Positions 51,728 to 61,694 of a stretch of DNA of 64,000 nt are shown here, piece by piece; within the stretch, counting starts at the first letter, position 1, and the number at the start of each line of letters is the position of its first letter. The DNA is from Halosimplex aquaticum. Lineage in GTDB: Archaea; Halobacteriota; Halobacteria; Halobacteriales; Haloarculaceae. The stretch spans positions 1,798,001 through 1,862,000 of the forward strand of contig NZ_CP118158.1 in assembly GCF_028747785.1 (NCBI RefSeq), given 5' to 3'. Below the pieces are notes generated by a model. That model was not told the DNA's origin and did not search any database. It saw only the letters and a program-made list of their open reading frames with translations. The position numbers and the translations under genes are program-made.

Positions 51728-52237
51728 ATGGACTTCGACACCGTCCAGGGCGACATCGCCCGGCAGTCGGCCGACGCACTGGTCAACGCCGCGGGCACGA
51801 GCCTCCGGATGGGTAGCGGGGTCGCAGGGGCACTCCGCCGAGCCGCCGGTGGGCCGATAAACGACGATGCCATGGAGAAGGGGCCAGTCGACCTCGGCGA
51901 GGTCGCCGTCACCGACGCCTACGACCTCGAGGCAGCGTACGTGATCCACGCCGCCGCGATGCCCCACTACGGCGACGGACGGGCCACACGCGAGTCCATC
52001 GCCGACGCGACCCGCAACGCCCTCGCTCGCGCCGACGAGTTGGGCTGCGAGTCGGTCGTACTCCCCGTTCTCGGCACCGGCGCCGCCGGCTTCGAGTTCG
52101 CCGAGGGCGCCCGGATCGTCTGCGAGACCGTCGACGAGTACGACGCCGAAGAAGTGGCCGACGTGCGCGTCATCGCGTACTCGGACGACGAGTTCGCCGA
52201 ACTGGAGCGGATCGCCGAGGGGATCCAGAACGAATGA
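51728..52237 (+). CDS. Macro-domain protein (ADP-ribose binding/hydrolase)
   Basis: 169 residues, one macro domain. VQGDIARQSADALVNAAGTS at the start and the late GTGAAGFEFAEGA loop bind ADP-ribose. It probably removes ADP-ribose or deacetylates O-acetyl-ADP-ribose in the cytoplasm. First gene of the chromosomal side, divergent from the tRNA. Confidence 0.9.
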   Translation: MDFDTVQGDIARQSADALVNAAGTSLRMGSGVAGALRRAAGGPINDDAMEKGPVDLGEVAVTDAYDLEAAYVIHAAAMPHYGDGRATRESIADATRNALARADELGCESVVLPVLGTGAAGFEFAEGARIVCETVDEYDAEEVADVRVIAYSDDEFAELERIAEGIQNE

Positions 52238-52285
52238 TTCCGTCTGGTCTGGTTCAGCAGTACCGAATCCGGCCAGCGCGAACAC

Positions 52286-53149
52286 TCACTCCTCGGCGGT
52301 CCGCCGGATCAGATCGGCCAGGTCGTCCCAGAAGCCGTCGACGTACTTCGAGGCGTCGTCGATGGTGGGGCGGGCGTTGGTCTCGTTGACGACGGCGCGC
52401 TCGTCGGTCACGAGCAGGTCGACGCCGAGGAACGGGACGTCCAGCACGTCGGCGGTCCGCTCGGCCAGTTCGCGCAGTTCGGGGTCCAGATCGACGCGGC
52501 TGGCCTCGGCGCCGCGGTGGACGTTGTGTTTCCACTGGCCGGCTTCCAGCGCGTCGTCGGGGAGGCGGCGCTCGACGGCGCCGATGTACTCGCCGTCGAG
52601 GACCATCACCCGGTAGTCGGTCGCGCCGGGGAGGTACTCCTGGACGAGGTAGGACTTGTCGCCGGTCGCGTGGAAGTCGTGGACGAGGTCGAGGTAGTCG
52701 ACGACGCCGAGCAGCGAGTCCAGATCGTGGGCCTTCGCGACGCCGACGCCGCGGGTGGTCGAGTTCGGCTTGACGACGACCGGCGAGTCGAAGTCCTCGG
52801 CGGCGGCCGCGACCGCGGACTCGTCGACGGGGTTCGAGACCATGACCGTCTCCGGGACGGGCAGGCCGGCGTCGGCGAGACGGGTGATCACGTCGGCCTT
52901 GTTGCGCGAGCGGAGGATGGCCTCGCGGTCGTTGACCCACGGGACGCCCAGCGCGGCGTCGGCGACCCCGCCCTCCATGAGCCGCGGCGGGTAGACGAAC
53001 CCGACGTCGAACTCGTCCCACGGCGGGTCGGTGAGGGAGATCGTCCGCTCGCGTGACTGCACGTGGTCGACGCGCACGTCGCGCGCGGCGAGCGGCTCGC
53101 GCATGCGCTCGTAGGTCTCGGCGTCGGTGGCGACCGCCAGCCGAAGCAT
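52286..53149 (-). CDS. ATP-grasp (RimK-like) ligase
   Basis: 287 residues from ATG 53149. ATP-grasp features: SPVVVKPNSTTRGVGVAKAH (P-loop-like), VQEYLPGATDYRVMVLDGEY and GVDLLVTDERAVVNETNARP (metal/ATP site, N-E-T-N). These enzymes join an amino acid to an acceptor through an acyl phosphate. The substrate is unknown. Convergent with the macro-domain gene. Confidence 0.85.
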   Translation of the reverse strand: MLRLAVATDAETYERMREPLAARDVRVDHVQSRERTISLTDPPWDEFDVGFVYPPRLMEGGVADAALGVPWVNDREAILRSRNKADVITRLADAGLPVPETVMVSNPVDESAVAAAAEDFDSPVVVKPNSTTRGVGVAKAHDLDSLLGVVDYLDLVHDFHATGDKSYLVQEYLPGATDYRVMVLDGEYIGAVERRLPDDALEAGQWKHNVHRGAEASRVDLDPELRELAERTADVLDVPFLGVDLLVTDERAVVNETNARPTIDDASKYVDGFWDDLADLIRRTAEE

Positions 53150-53286
53150 GCCCCCTCGTTGTGACGAATCCCACTTAGCCCCTCCGCTGGCGCGGCGGCG
53201 AAGCGACCGAGACACCGAGCGGGAGAGCCGACGGCGAGAACAGACTCGTCAGTGGGGAAGGCGGAGAAAGCGAGATGAAGGCCGCG

Positions 53287-53817
53287 TTACGCGATCAGCA
53301 GTTCTTCGCCGCGCTCGACCTTGATGCGGCACGGCGGGGTGATCTTGTTGTAGGCGCGGCGGAACGCTTCCTTGACGGCGTCGGCCTGGTCGACGTCGCA
53401 GTAGGCGGTGAACAGCTGCTCGCCCGCCTGAACGCGCGAGGCGGTGCCGACGATCTTCCCGAAGGCCTGGCGCATGCCGTCGGAGACGCGGTCCGCGCCC
53501 GCGCCGGTCGCCTGCTTGTTCTCCCGGATGACCTGGTGGGGGAACTTCCGGAGGACCATCTTGTAGTTGCCCTCGCCGAGCTCCTTGATCAGGTGGCGGT
53601 TGGCGGACAGGCGCGAGGCCTCCATCGAGCCGTGGCGCAGCTGGACGGACTCCTCGACGATGAGCGAGATCTGGACCGGGTAGTCGTCGGGGTCGGCGTT
53701 CTTGTCGCCCATCTGGTGCTGTGCGATCTTCGAACCGGGAATACCCGTGATGTACTCCCGTCGGGTGTACGCGGGCTTGTCGATGTCCCGGTACATCGAG
53801 GCTGGTTTCTCGGCCAT
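53287..53817 (-). CDS. rpl10e: Ribosomal protein L10e (uL16)
   Basis: 176 residues. [20 protein letters not shown] and [20 protein letters not shown] are the standard L10e opening, followed by the central [20 protein letters not shown]. Part of the large ribosomal subunit near the central protuberance. Complete. Confidence 0.97.
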   Translation of the reverse strand: MAEKPASMYRDIDKPAYTRREYITGIPGSKIAQHQMGDKNADPDDYPVQISLIVEESVQLRHGSMEASRLSANRHLIKELGEGNYKMVLRKFPHQVIRENKQATGAGADRVSDGMRQAFGKIVGTASRVQAGEQLFTAYCDVDQADAVKEAFRRAYNKITPPCRIKVERGEELLIA

Positions 53818-53977
53818 GGTCTTGGTGTAGACGTGGCCTAGCGTTGGTAAAAGGGCTTCGAACCCGCACGGGCGTGTGAGCCCGCCTGCCACACGCCGCG
53901 ACCCCGCCGACCGGCGCCGACCGCCGAACGGCTCCGGCAGACGGCGAACGACGTGCCCCCGCGACAGCCGCCCTCGT

Positions 53978-56281
53978 TCACGGCTCCTGCGGACTCGCTT
54001 CGAGGTGCGAGCCGTCGGCGCCGTCGATCAGGTCCGCGAGTTCGTCGGGGCCGACGACCCGGACGCCGCGGTCCGTCGCCCGCTCTCGCACTCGCGCCGG
54101 CACGCGAGCGCCGGCGGTGACGACTGCCTCGTCGAGCCCCTCGGCACGCTCGACGGCCGCGGCGAACCGGTCGATGTCCTCGGTGTCGACCGCCGCCGCG
54201 CTCGCCGCATCGACCGCCAGAACCGCCGCGGTCACCGCGACCGGCCCCGGCGTCGTCGCGCGGACGTCGTACGCGACCAGCGTCTCTCGCGGCGACTCGA
54301 CTTCCCAGCCAGCCGTCTCGAACAGGGCCGTGACGACCTCCCGGAACCGGTCGGCCCCCACCGACGAGAGGTCGACCGTGGACTGCTCGGTTTCGCCGGC
54401 ATCGCTCGCCGCCGCTCCCGACTGCTCGATACGCGTCTGCGAGTCCGTGATGCGCCCCTCGGGATCCGCGCTCCTCTCCTCGGGCTCAGCACCGCCCTCC
54501 TCGGAGTCCGCGTCGCTCTCGTCCGAGTTGCCAGTCGCCTCCCCGGTCCGTTCGGCCGAGACCCACTCGCCGTCGGTCTCGTCGTCGACGAACACCCACC
54601 CCTCGCGCTCGGTGTCGGGTTCGTCGTCCGACGTCGCTGCGTCGGGTTCCGCGATGTCTGGTTCGGTGGTGTCGGGTTCGGTGGTATCAGGTTCAGCGGT
54701 GTCGGATTCGGCGGTGTCGGGTTCGGCGTCGCCCGCGCCAGCGATGGTTTCGTCGACAGCCTCCGCGATGGTGTCGTCGACGTCGCCCGCCATCGCCTCC
54801 GCGAGCGCGTCCGCGATCTCCTCGTCGACGTCCACTGGTTCGTCCGCGTCGCTGTCGTCCGTAGGGTCAGCGTCTTCGCCTATCGACGCATCGTCGGAAG
54901 CCGCTTCGTCCGCTCCGTCGCCGTCGGACGGGACCACCACGGTCTCCCGGGCGGCGTCGGCCGAGGCGTCGTCCCCGGTGTCGGTGCGGACCGGGCGTCG
55001 CTCGTCGAGTCGGTCCCGCAGCCGTTCGACTGCGTCGAGTTCGTCCGGGACGCGCTCGCGGGCGATCTCGCGGGCCGCGTCGAGCGCCGACGCCGCGCGT
55101 TCGTCCGCCGCGGCGGCCGCGTCCGGCGGCGCGTCCTCGATCAGGTCGATGGCGCGCCGAGCGCGCTCGCAGTGGGCCGCGACCAGATGCCCGGCGACGG
55201 TGGCGAGCCGGTCGCGGACGTGGTCGCGGTCGCCGGCGAACCGCCGCTCGTCGCGTCCCCAGTCCAGCGCGAGGAGCGCCTCGTACCGGTCGAGCGCGCG
55301 CTCCCACCACTCGGCCGCTTCCTCCGGGTTGTCGGTCGCAGACGCCTTCTCGACGGCGGTTTCGGCGCGTTCGAGCGGCTCGTTCGTCAGCTGGTCGCGC
55401 TCGGCCGCGAGGCGGTCGCGGTGGCGCTCGATGGCGCGGTCGGTCGGCAGGCTCGCGTCGACCGACAGCGCCGCGGCGTAGCGCTCGTCGGCCCGCTCCA
55501 GGAGGTCCAGCGCCCCCTCGTAGTCGCCGTCTTCTCGACACGCGTGCGCCCGCTCGCCGAGCCGTTCGGCCCGTTTCGCGTAGGCACGGCGCTCGCAGTC
55601 CCGTAGCCGCGCCCTGGCCGACTCGAACCGGTCGGCGAGCGACGCGGCCGCGCCGTCCAGCGACGCCGCCGCTTCGCGGGCCCCCGCCAGCGCCTCGCGC
55701 GCGCTGTCGAGCGCCGTCAGCACCTCGTCCGCGTCTGCCGATCCGAACGCCGCGTCGGCGCGGTCGAGCGCGTCTTCCGCGGCTTCGAGGTGGCGCTCTG
55801 CGCGCGCCCAGGTCGCGGCCGCCGCGTCGACGAACTCCCGGACCGAATCGAGGTCGCCCCGCGTCGGAAACCGGTACTGCAGCCCGTCGACGGTGTCGAG
55901 GACGAGCGCGCCCCCGAGGAGCCCGTCGTCGGTCCGCGCGTCGACCACGTCCGACAGCGTCACCGACCGCGTCCGGTCGCCGTCGGCGCGACCGACCGCG
56001 AACAGCACCCGGACGTCCGTCACGAGCGCCGCCGCGCTGTGGTCCCCGTCGGGGACGACGTCCCCTTCGGACTCGCCGTCCCCCGCCGTGCCCCCTTCGT
56101 CTGTTCGTTCGATCGAGACCCCCCGTTTCTTGTTCCGGACGACGTACCGCGGCGTCTCCGCGGGTTCGACGTACTCGCCGAGCGGCCGGTCCGCGAGCAG
56201 GCCGCGCGCGATGAGCCCCCCGCTGCCGGTCTCCCGGAGTACCGCGGCGTCGCCGTCCTCGACTTCGATTACGTGTTCCAT
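53978..56281 (-). CDS. Large acidic protein with C-terminal Mrr-type restriction-like domain
   Basis: 767 residues from ATG 56281 ([20 protein letters not shown]), with an ATG at 56311 as an alternative. The N-terminal 170 residues have a PH-like fold ([33 protein letters not shown]). A long Ala/Arg/Glu coiled coil follows (about 170-420), then an Asp/Ser/Thr-rich linker with [18 protein letters not shown] repeats. The end is a nuclease-like domain ([40 protein letters not shown]) like Mrr/restriction-type folds. The D-ExK residues are not clear, so it may sense rather than cut DNA. Confidence 0.75.
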   Translation of the reverse strand: MEHVIEVEDGDAAVLRETGSGGLIARGLLADRPLGEYVEPAETPRYVVRNKKRGVSIERTDEGGTAGDGESEGDVVPDGDHSAAALVTDVRVLFAVGRADGDRTRSVTLSDVVDARTDDGLLGGALVLDTVDGLQYRFPTRGDLDSVREFVDAAAATWARAERHLEAAEDALDRADAAFGSADADEVLTALDSAREALAGAREAAASLDGAAASLADRFESARARLRDCERRAYAKRAERLGERAHACREDGDYEGALDLLERADERYAAALSVDASLPTDRAIERHRDRLAAERDQLTNEPLERAETAVEKASATDNPEEAAEWWERALDRYEALLALDWGRDERRFAGDRDHVRDRLATVAGHLVAAHCERARRAIDLIEDAPPDAAAAADERAASALDAAREIARERVPDELDAVERLRDRLDERRPVRTDTGDDASADAARETVVVPSDGDGADEAASDDASIGEDADPTDDSDADEPVDVDEEIADALAEAMAGDVDDTIAEAVDETIAGAGDAEPDTAESDTAEPDTTEPDTTEPDIAEPDAATSDDEPDTEREGWVFVDDETDGEWVSAERTGEATGNSDESDADSEEGGAEPEERSADPEGRITDSQTRIEQSGAAASDAGETEQSTVDLSSVGADRFREVVTALFETAGWEVESPRETLVAYDVRATTPGPVAVTAAVLAVDAASAAAVDTEDIDRFAAAVERAEGLDEAVVTAGARVPARVRERATDRGVRVVGPDELADLIDGADGSHLEASPQEP

Positions 56282-56422
56282 CAGCCCACCTGTCGTGACT
56301 GGCGCAACCATCGACGGGATGACACTAAATTCTTTGGTGAGCGCCGCCAGACCCCGAGAACGGCGGGTTACGCGCGGGTCACTGGGGTCCTTTTGAGTCT
56401 GGCGCCCCTACGTCTGAGCGAT

Positions 56423-57421
56423 ATGAACAAACTCGTCGACGGCGAGTGGCGGACGGACATCGACGACTACACGAACGACGACGGCGAGTTCGAGCGCCAG
56501 GAGACCACGTTCAGGGGCCGGATCGAGGACGACCCCGACGCCCGCTTCCGGCCGGAGGCCGGCCGGTACCACCTCTACGTCTCCTACGCCTGCCCGTGGG
56601 CGCACCGGACGCTGCTGATCCGCTCGCTGAAGGGGCTGGAAGACGCCATCTCGGTCGACGTGGTCGATCCCTATCGCGACGACGACGGCTGGCAGTTCAC
56701 CCCCGACAAGGAGGGGTGCACGCCCGACACCGTCAACGGGAGCGACTATCTCCGCGAGGTCTACCAGGAAGCGGACCCGGACGCGACCTGCCGCGTGACG
56801 GTCCCGGTCCTGTGGGACAAGCAAGAGGAGACCATCGTCAACAACGAGTCAGAGGAGGTCCTCCGGATGCTCGACACTGAGTTCGGAGAGGTCGCCGAGC
56901 GCGACGTGGACCTCTATCCCGAGGGCTATCGGGACGAGGTCGACCGGATCATCGAGGACATCTACGACCCGATCAACAACGGCGTCTACCGCGCCGGCTT
57001 CGCCAGTTCCCAGGAGGCGTACGACCGGGCCGTCGACGACCTGTTCGGCGCGCTCGACCACTGGGACGAGGTGCTCGGAGACCAGCGGTACCTCGCCGGC
57101 GACCGCCTGACGGAGGCCGACATCTGCATGTTCACGACGCTGATCCGCTTCGATCACGTCTACCACACCCACTTCAAGTGCAACGTCAGGGCGATCCACG
57201 AGTACGACAACCTCTGGCCGTACCTGCGGGACCTCTACCAGACGCCCGGCGTCGCCGAGACGGTGAACATGGGCCACATCAAGGAGCACTACTACACGAC
57301 CCATCCGGACGTCAACCCCAAGCGGCTGATCGCCCGCGGGCCCGACCTGCACTTCGACGCCGAGCACGACCGGGACGAACTCCCCGGCGGCCCGCCGACC
57401 GAGTTGCTCCCGCTGGCGTAA
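56423..57421 (+). CDS. Glutathione S-transferase-like / glutathionyl-hydroquinone reductase (Ecm4/XenB type)
   Basis: 332 residues. Thioredoxin-like N-domain with the catalytic Cys in RYHLYVSYACPWAHRTLLIR (Cys near residue 56). NNESEEVLRMLDTEF follows, then a C-terminal helical domain with VEQ-like LAGDRLTEADICMFTTLIRF. Haloarchaea use gamma-glutamylcysteine rather than glutathione, so the thiol cofactor probably differs. A TATA region is not distinct. Confidence 0.9.
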   Translation: MNKLVDGEWRTDIDDYTNDDGEFERQETTFRGRIEDDPDARFRPEAGRYHLYVSYACPWAHRTLLIRSLKGLEDAISVDVVDPYRDDDGWQFTPDKEGCTPDTVNGSDYLREVYQEADPDATCRVTVPVLWDKQEETIVNNESEEVLRMLDTEFGEVAERDVDLYPEGYRDEVDRIIEDIYDPINNGVYRAGFASSQEAYDRAVDDLFGALDHWDEVLGDQRYLAGDRLTEADICMFTTLIRFDHVYHTHFKCNVRAIHEYDNLWPYLRDLYQTPGVAETVNMGHIKEHYYTTHPDVNPKRLIARGPDLHFDAEHDRDELPGGPPTELLPLA

Positions 57422-57447
57422 GCGACGGGAGAGCGGTCCGCGTCCTC

Positions 57448-58644
57448 TCAGTCGCCGCCCGAACCCGCAGACCGCGCGTCGACCCCCGAACCCGCCGACG
57501 GCGCGTCACTGCCGCCCACGCGGGCCGCGAGTTCGCGACCGAGCGGCGAGCCGGGGCGGGTCCGCACGGCCACGGCGGAGCCGTCGTCGACGGTCGCGAC
57601 GACCGTCCGGCGACGCGTCCGGACGACCTCCAGCCCGTCGAACTCGTCGCTGCGTCGCACGGCGTGGACCACCAGCGCGAAACTGCCTGCGGTCGCGACT
57701 GCGAACAGCGGCGCGAGCAGGCCGGCTTCGAGACCGACGAGGGCCGCGAACGGTGCGACCCCGAGCGCGCCGGCCGCCCACAGCGCGAGCGGGTCATCGC
57801 TCGCACTCCCGCTGACCCGTCGTTCGATCCCCGAGAGCGCGTCCGCGAGCGAGTCGACCGGGCCGTGCCGGCGGAGTCGGTCCGTCGGCGTCGTCCCGTT
57901 CAGCGCGAGGCCCTCGCGGCGCACGTGGCCGAAGGCAAGCGCGCCACCGACGGTCGCGAGCGCGAGCGCCGGCGTCAGCGGGTTCGACGCGGCGCCGAGC
58001 ACGCCGAGGAAGGCGACGACGGAGAGGGCGTAGCCGAGGCCGCCGAGCACGCGCGCGTCGCGGCCGCGGACGCCGAACGCCGTGTCGACGGAACTGCGCA
58101 CCGCACAGATCCTGTCGAAGCCGACGCTGACGAGTCCGTCGTCCGTCGCGACGACGAGCCGGTCGTCGGTGAGGCCCGCCGTCGCCGGTCCGCCGTCGTT
58201 CCCCAGCAGTTCGCCGGGCGCGACGAGCTGGAGCGACTCGTCCGGACGGAGCGCCCGCCGGACCGGTCGCGCCTCCCCGTCGGCCCCCGAGGCCGGCGTC
58301 CACGCTTCGGCCGTGGTGAGCCGTTCGATGGCGCTCTCGACCGCCTCGGCGACTGCATTCGCCCCGCCGTCGCTCGCCAGGCTACTCTCGTCGCTCGCCG
58401 TGGTTCCTCCGTCGCCCGCCGCGCTACCACCGTCGTTCGCGTTACCCACCCGGTCGCGGGTGCCGCTCACCCGCGACGCATCGGACGCCGTCCGTCGCCG
58501 TCCGTCGGCGCTCGACGCCGAAGTCGCCCCGTCCGCGCTGGTCCCGACGTAGCTCCCCCCGTTCGCGGAGTACCCGGCACCGCCCTCCCCCCGGCTTTCG
58601 GCGGCGTCGTCGCGGTGGTCCTCTGTCGTGCGTCTCTCTCCCAT
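57448..58644 (-). CDS. Haloarchaeal membrane protein of unknown function
   Basis: 398 residues. A Ser/Gly/Asp-rich head of about 90 residues is followed by a PH-like domain (DESLQLVAPGELLGND; TDDRLVVATDDGLVSVGFDR). Two pairs of membrane helices follow (VLGGLGYALSVVAFLGVLGA; LWAAGALGVAPFAALVGLEA). Convergent with the transferase gene. Confidence 0.7.
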   Translation of the reverse strand: MGERRTTEDHRDDAAESRGEGGAGYSANGGSYVGTSADGATSASSADGRRRTASDASRVSGTRDRVGNANDGGSAAGDGGTTASDESSLASDGGANAVAEAVESAIERLTTAEAWTPASGADGEARPVRRALRPDESLQLVAPGELLGNDGGPATAGLTDDRLVVATDDGLVSVGFDRICAVRSSVDTAFGVRGRDARVLGGLGYALSVVAFLGVLGAASNPLTPALALATVGGALAFGHVRREGLALNGTTPTDRLRRHGPVDSLADALSGIERRVSGSASDDPLALWAAGALGVAPFAALVGLEAGLLAPLFAVATAGSFALVVHAVRRSDEFDGLEVVRTRRRTVVATVDDGSAVAVRTRPGSPLGRELAARVGGSDAPSAGSGVDARSAGSGGD

Positions 58645-58832
58645 GGGAGCGAGTTGCCCGCGCCGACGGGATTGTAAATGACAGCTTATCGGCTCGATAA
58701 GCGGGGATCTCCGGACGGCCGGATCGGAGGGCGTGGGCCGACGGTCCCGGGCCCGAGAGGGTAGCGTCGCGGACTCCGGCGACGAACGCCGGTGTCGAAA
58801 GGCCGTAGGACCGGGGGCGCCTCGGACGGGCC

Positions 58833-59795
58833 ATGACGCGCGTCACGGTCGGCGGCCGCCTCCACGTCGGCTTCCAGAACCTCTCGCTCGCGCACAACCG
58901 GCTCTACGGGGGCGTCGGCGTCGCGCTCGCCGAGCCGCGCCTGGACCTGCGCGCCGAGCGCGCCGACACCGTCGACTGCGACGACGAGGCGGCGACCCCG
59001 TACGTCGAACGGGTCGTCGACTGCCTCGACGTGCCCGGCGCCGCCGTGCGGGTCGACGAACGGCTGCCCCGCCACGCCGGCCTCGGCAGCGGGACGCAGT
59101 TCGCGCTCGCGAATCTCGCGGCCGTCGCCGGCGCGTACGGTCTCGGCGTGGACCCGCGGGAACTCGCGCCCGCGCTCGGCCGCGGCGGTCGCAGCGGCAT
59201 CGGCGTCGCCACCTTCGAGCGCGGCGGGTTCGTCGTCGACGGCGGCCACCCCACGGAGCGGTTCACCACCGCCCCGCCCGCAGAGGGCGAGTGGACCGTC
59301 CCGCCGGTCGTCGCGCGCCACGACCTGCCCGACGACTGGCGGTTCGTCCTCGCGATCCCGGACGCGGGCCCGGGGCGGAGCGGCGACGAGGAAGACGAGA
59401 GCATGCGCTCGGTCGTCGAGCGCGCCGACCCCGGGATCGCCGAGGAGATCGCGCAGCTCGTGACCCAGCACCTCCTCCCCGCGGCGGCCACGGGCGACCG
59501 CGCCGACTTCGGGAGCGCGATCGCCCGACTCGGCCGCCTCAACGGCGCCTGGTACGCCGACGAGCAGGGCGGCGTCTACCGACCGCCGGCGGGCGCGGTC
59601 ATCGATCGGCTCGCCGACGAGCCGGCCGTCGCCGGCGCCGGTCAGTCCTCCTGGGGGCCGACGGTCTACGCGCTGACGAGCGCCGACTACGCCGACGACG
59701 TGGCCGGAGCGGCCCGCGACGCGCTCGACGACGTGACCGACGGCGGGCGCGTGACGGTCGCTCGCCCGCGCAACGAGGGCGCCCGGATCGAGTAG
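58833..59795 (+). CDS. Beta-ribofuranosylaminobenzene 5'-phosphate synthase-like (GHMP kinase fold)
   Basis: 320 residues. Opens VTVGGRLHVGFQNLSLAHNR. The GHMP glycine loop is PRHAGLGSGTQFALANLAA (residues about 85-103). The RSGIGVATFERGGFVVDGGH segment and the C-terminal PAVAGAGQSSWGPTVYAL match the archaeal family. In methanogens it makes the first step of methanopterin synthesis; the role in haloarchaea is less clear. Confidence 0.88.
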   Translation: MTRVTVGGRLHVGFQNLSLAHNRLYGGVGVALAEPRLDLRAERADTVDCDDEAATPYVERVVDCLDVPGAAVRVDERLPRHAGLGSGTQFALANLAAVAGAYGLGVDPRELAPALGRGGRSGIGVATFERGGFVVDGGHPTERFTTAPPAEGEWTVPPVVARHDLPDDWRFVLAIPDAGPGRSGDEEDESMRSVVERADPGIAEEIAQLVTQHLLPAAATGDRADFGSAIARLGRLNGAWYADEQGGVYRPPAGAVIDRLADEPAVAGAGQSSWGPTVYALTSADYADDVAGAARDALDDVTDGGRVTVARPRNEGARIE

Positions 59796-59884
59796 TCGTA
59801 GGCGCCCGGGTCGAGCGGTCGTTCGTTTCAGCGAGCGAGAACTGCGGCGAAACAGGTAAGCGGGAGGGGACGAATCCTCGGCGC

Positions 59885-60727
59885 ATGGACCGGATACCCT
59901 TCGGCGTCCGCCAGCTCGACACGACGATCGGCGGCGGCGCGCCGGCGGGGAGCGTCGTCCTCGTCGCCGGCGAGGGGGGCGCCGGCTCGCGGGAGTTCCT
60001 GCACACGAGTACGCTGATGAACGCCCTCGGGCGGGCCGACGAGGAGCTCCACAGCCTCTACTACGGCGACCTCGCGGCGAACGCCAGGCCGCCGGGCGAG
60101 GTCCACTTCGTCTCCTTCACGGCCGACGAGGACCGCTTCGCAGAGGAGGTGGGCGTCACCATGGGCGAGGAGATCGCCGACGCCGGCATCGAGGCGGTCC
60201 GGTACCACGACCTCTCCGAGCAGTACTTCCACCGGAGCCCGGTGCCGCGGGACTGGTACGCCGAGGAGACCGCCGACATCAAGGACCTCCGGGCGCGCCA
60301 GGAGCGCGACGACATCCTCGGCGAACTCGGGCGCCTGCTCGTCCAGCACGCGCCGGGGAACCTCGTGGTCATCGACTCGCTGTCGGACCTCATCAGCACC
60401 GCCGGCCGCGACGAGAACGTCAACTGGTCGGACGTGGTCTTCCTCATCAAGGGCCTCCAGAAGGGCGCAAACCAGTGGAACGGGGTCATCCTCGCCCACG
60501 TCGGCCGCGAGACCGTCTCGGACACCGAGTACGGCCAGCTCGTCGACAGCGTCGACGGCACCCTGGAGTTCGAGTGGGCCAGCGGCGGGTCGACCCGCGC
60601 CCGGACGCTCGTCGTCAAGCAGTTCCGGGGCGTCCTCTCGCAGATCGACGACGAGAACATCGTCCAGTTCGAGACCGAGATCGGCGACGGCGGTTTCGAC
60701 ATCAGCGACGTGCGCAAGATCCGCTGA
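59885..60727 (+). CDS. RecA-like ATPase of the KaiC/HTR-like type
   Basis: 280 residues from ATG 59885. FGVRQLDTTIGGGAPAGSVV then the P-loop-like VAGEGGAGSREFLH, in which the usual Lys of GxxGxGK[ST] is replaced (GAGSRE). Walker B-type GNLVVIDSLSDLIST is present. Single-domain KaiC-like proteins of this kind are common in haloarchaea and may sense ATP. The lost Lys suggests weak or no hydrolysis. Confidence 0.82.
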   Translation: MDRIPFGVRQLDTTIGGGAPAGSVVLVAGEGGAGSREFLHTSTLMNALGRADEELHSLYYGDLAANARPPGEVHFVSFTADEDRFAEEVGVTMGEEIADAGIEAVRYHDLSEQYFHRSPVPRDWYAEETADIKDLRARQERDDILGELGRLLVQHAPGNLVVIDSLSDLISTAGRDENVNWSDVVFLIKGLQKGANQWNGVILAHVGRETVSDTEYGQLVDSVDGTLEFEWASGGSTRARTLVVKQFRGVLSQIDDENIVQFETEIGDGGFDISDVRKIR

Positions 60728-60851
60728 CGGGAACGGCTCCGTCGAGGCGCCCGAATCGCGTTCGAGCGGCCGCATCGACGGCGATTCCCAGATTCGATTT
60801 TCGAGAACCGGTGGCAAACCCTTAACTACCTCGTCCGGACAACACAGGGTA

Positions 60852-61694
60852 ATGGCGAGCGAGTCGTCGGACGACGCCGCGGTGTCCGTGTCGCTCCCCG
60901 CGGACGCGGAGGCCTGGCTGGACCGGAAGGCCGACGACCTCGGCGTCGACCGCGAGGCCGTCGTCGTCCAGTTGCTCGCGGCCTACCGCGCCGCCGAGGA
61001 GTTCGGCGACGCGGACGTGAGCGCGGCGATCGGGACCGACGTAGAGGCCGTCGAAGAGGGACTCAGCGCCGAGATCGACCGCGTCGAGGCCGACTTCGCG
61101 GAGAAGATACGCGACGTGCGCGAGCGGGTCGTCCAGGTCAAACGAGAGACCGACCGGAAGGCCGACGCCGACCACTCCCACCCGGAGTTCGGCGAACTCG
61201 CGACGCTCTCCTCGGCGGTCGACGATCTGGAGTCGGCGCTGGCCGGGCTCGAATCCCGCGTCGACGGCGACAGTGACGCGGCGGACGTCGAAGACCGCGT
61301 GGACGAGGTGGCAGATCGGCTCGACGAGATAGAGCGCGCGACGGACCGACTCGACGAGATCGAGGAGCGGCTGCGGACGGTCGCGTGGGTCGTCAGCGAC
61401 CTCCGGGAGGCCGAACAGGCCCGTTCGACCGGGTCGGACGCCATCGAGCGGCTGAAGGCCACCGCCGCGGAGCTCGACGCGGACCGCGCGCTCTGCGGGA
61501 ACTGCTCGGAGCCCGTCGACATCGCGCTGCTGCACGAGCCGCGGTGCCCTCACTGCGACGCGACCGTCAGCGACGTCGAGTTGCCCAGCGGCCTCTTCGG
61601 CAAACCGACGCTCACCGTCGCGCGCCGCCTCGAAGCCGGCGGCGAGGACGAGACCGACCGCTCGAACGTGCCCGACGCCGCCGAACGGGAGTGA
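60852..61694 (+). CDS. RHH-like coiled-coil protein with zinc ribbon
   Basis: 280 residues. N-terminal CopG-like segment (VSVSLPADAEAWLDRKADDL, residues 10-30), then a long coiled coil (residues 60-200). The end has a zinc ribbon, ALCGNCSEPVDI with HEPRCPHCDATVS (two C-x2-C pairs). The start of the next gene overlaps its stop (GTGA). Confidence 0.8.
   Translation: MASESSDDAAVSVSLPADAEAWLDRKADDLGVDREAVVVQLLAAYRAAEEFGDADVSAAIGTDVEAVEEGLSAEIDRVEADFAEKIRDVRERVVQVKRETDRKADADHSHPEFGELATLSSAVDDLESALAGLESRVDGDSDAADVEDRVDEVADRLDEIERATDRLDEIEERLRTVAWVVSDLREAEQARSTGSDAIERLKATAAELDADRALCGNCSEPVDIALLHEPRCPHCDATVSDVELPSGLFGKPTLTVARRLEAGGEDETDRSNVPDAAERE

Noticed and set aside
54117..55606. Long plus-strand Ser/Arg-rich frames opposite the 767-residue protein
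   Set aside because: Composition is that of a GC-rich complement; no conserved domain, while the minus-strand gene has clear structure.
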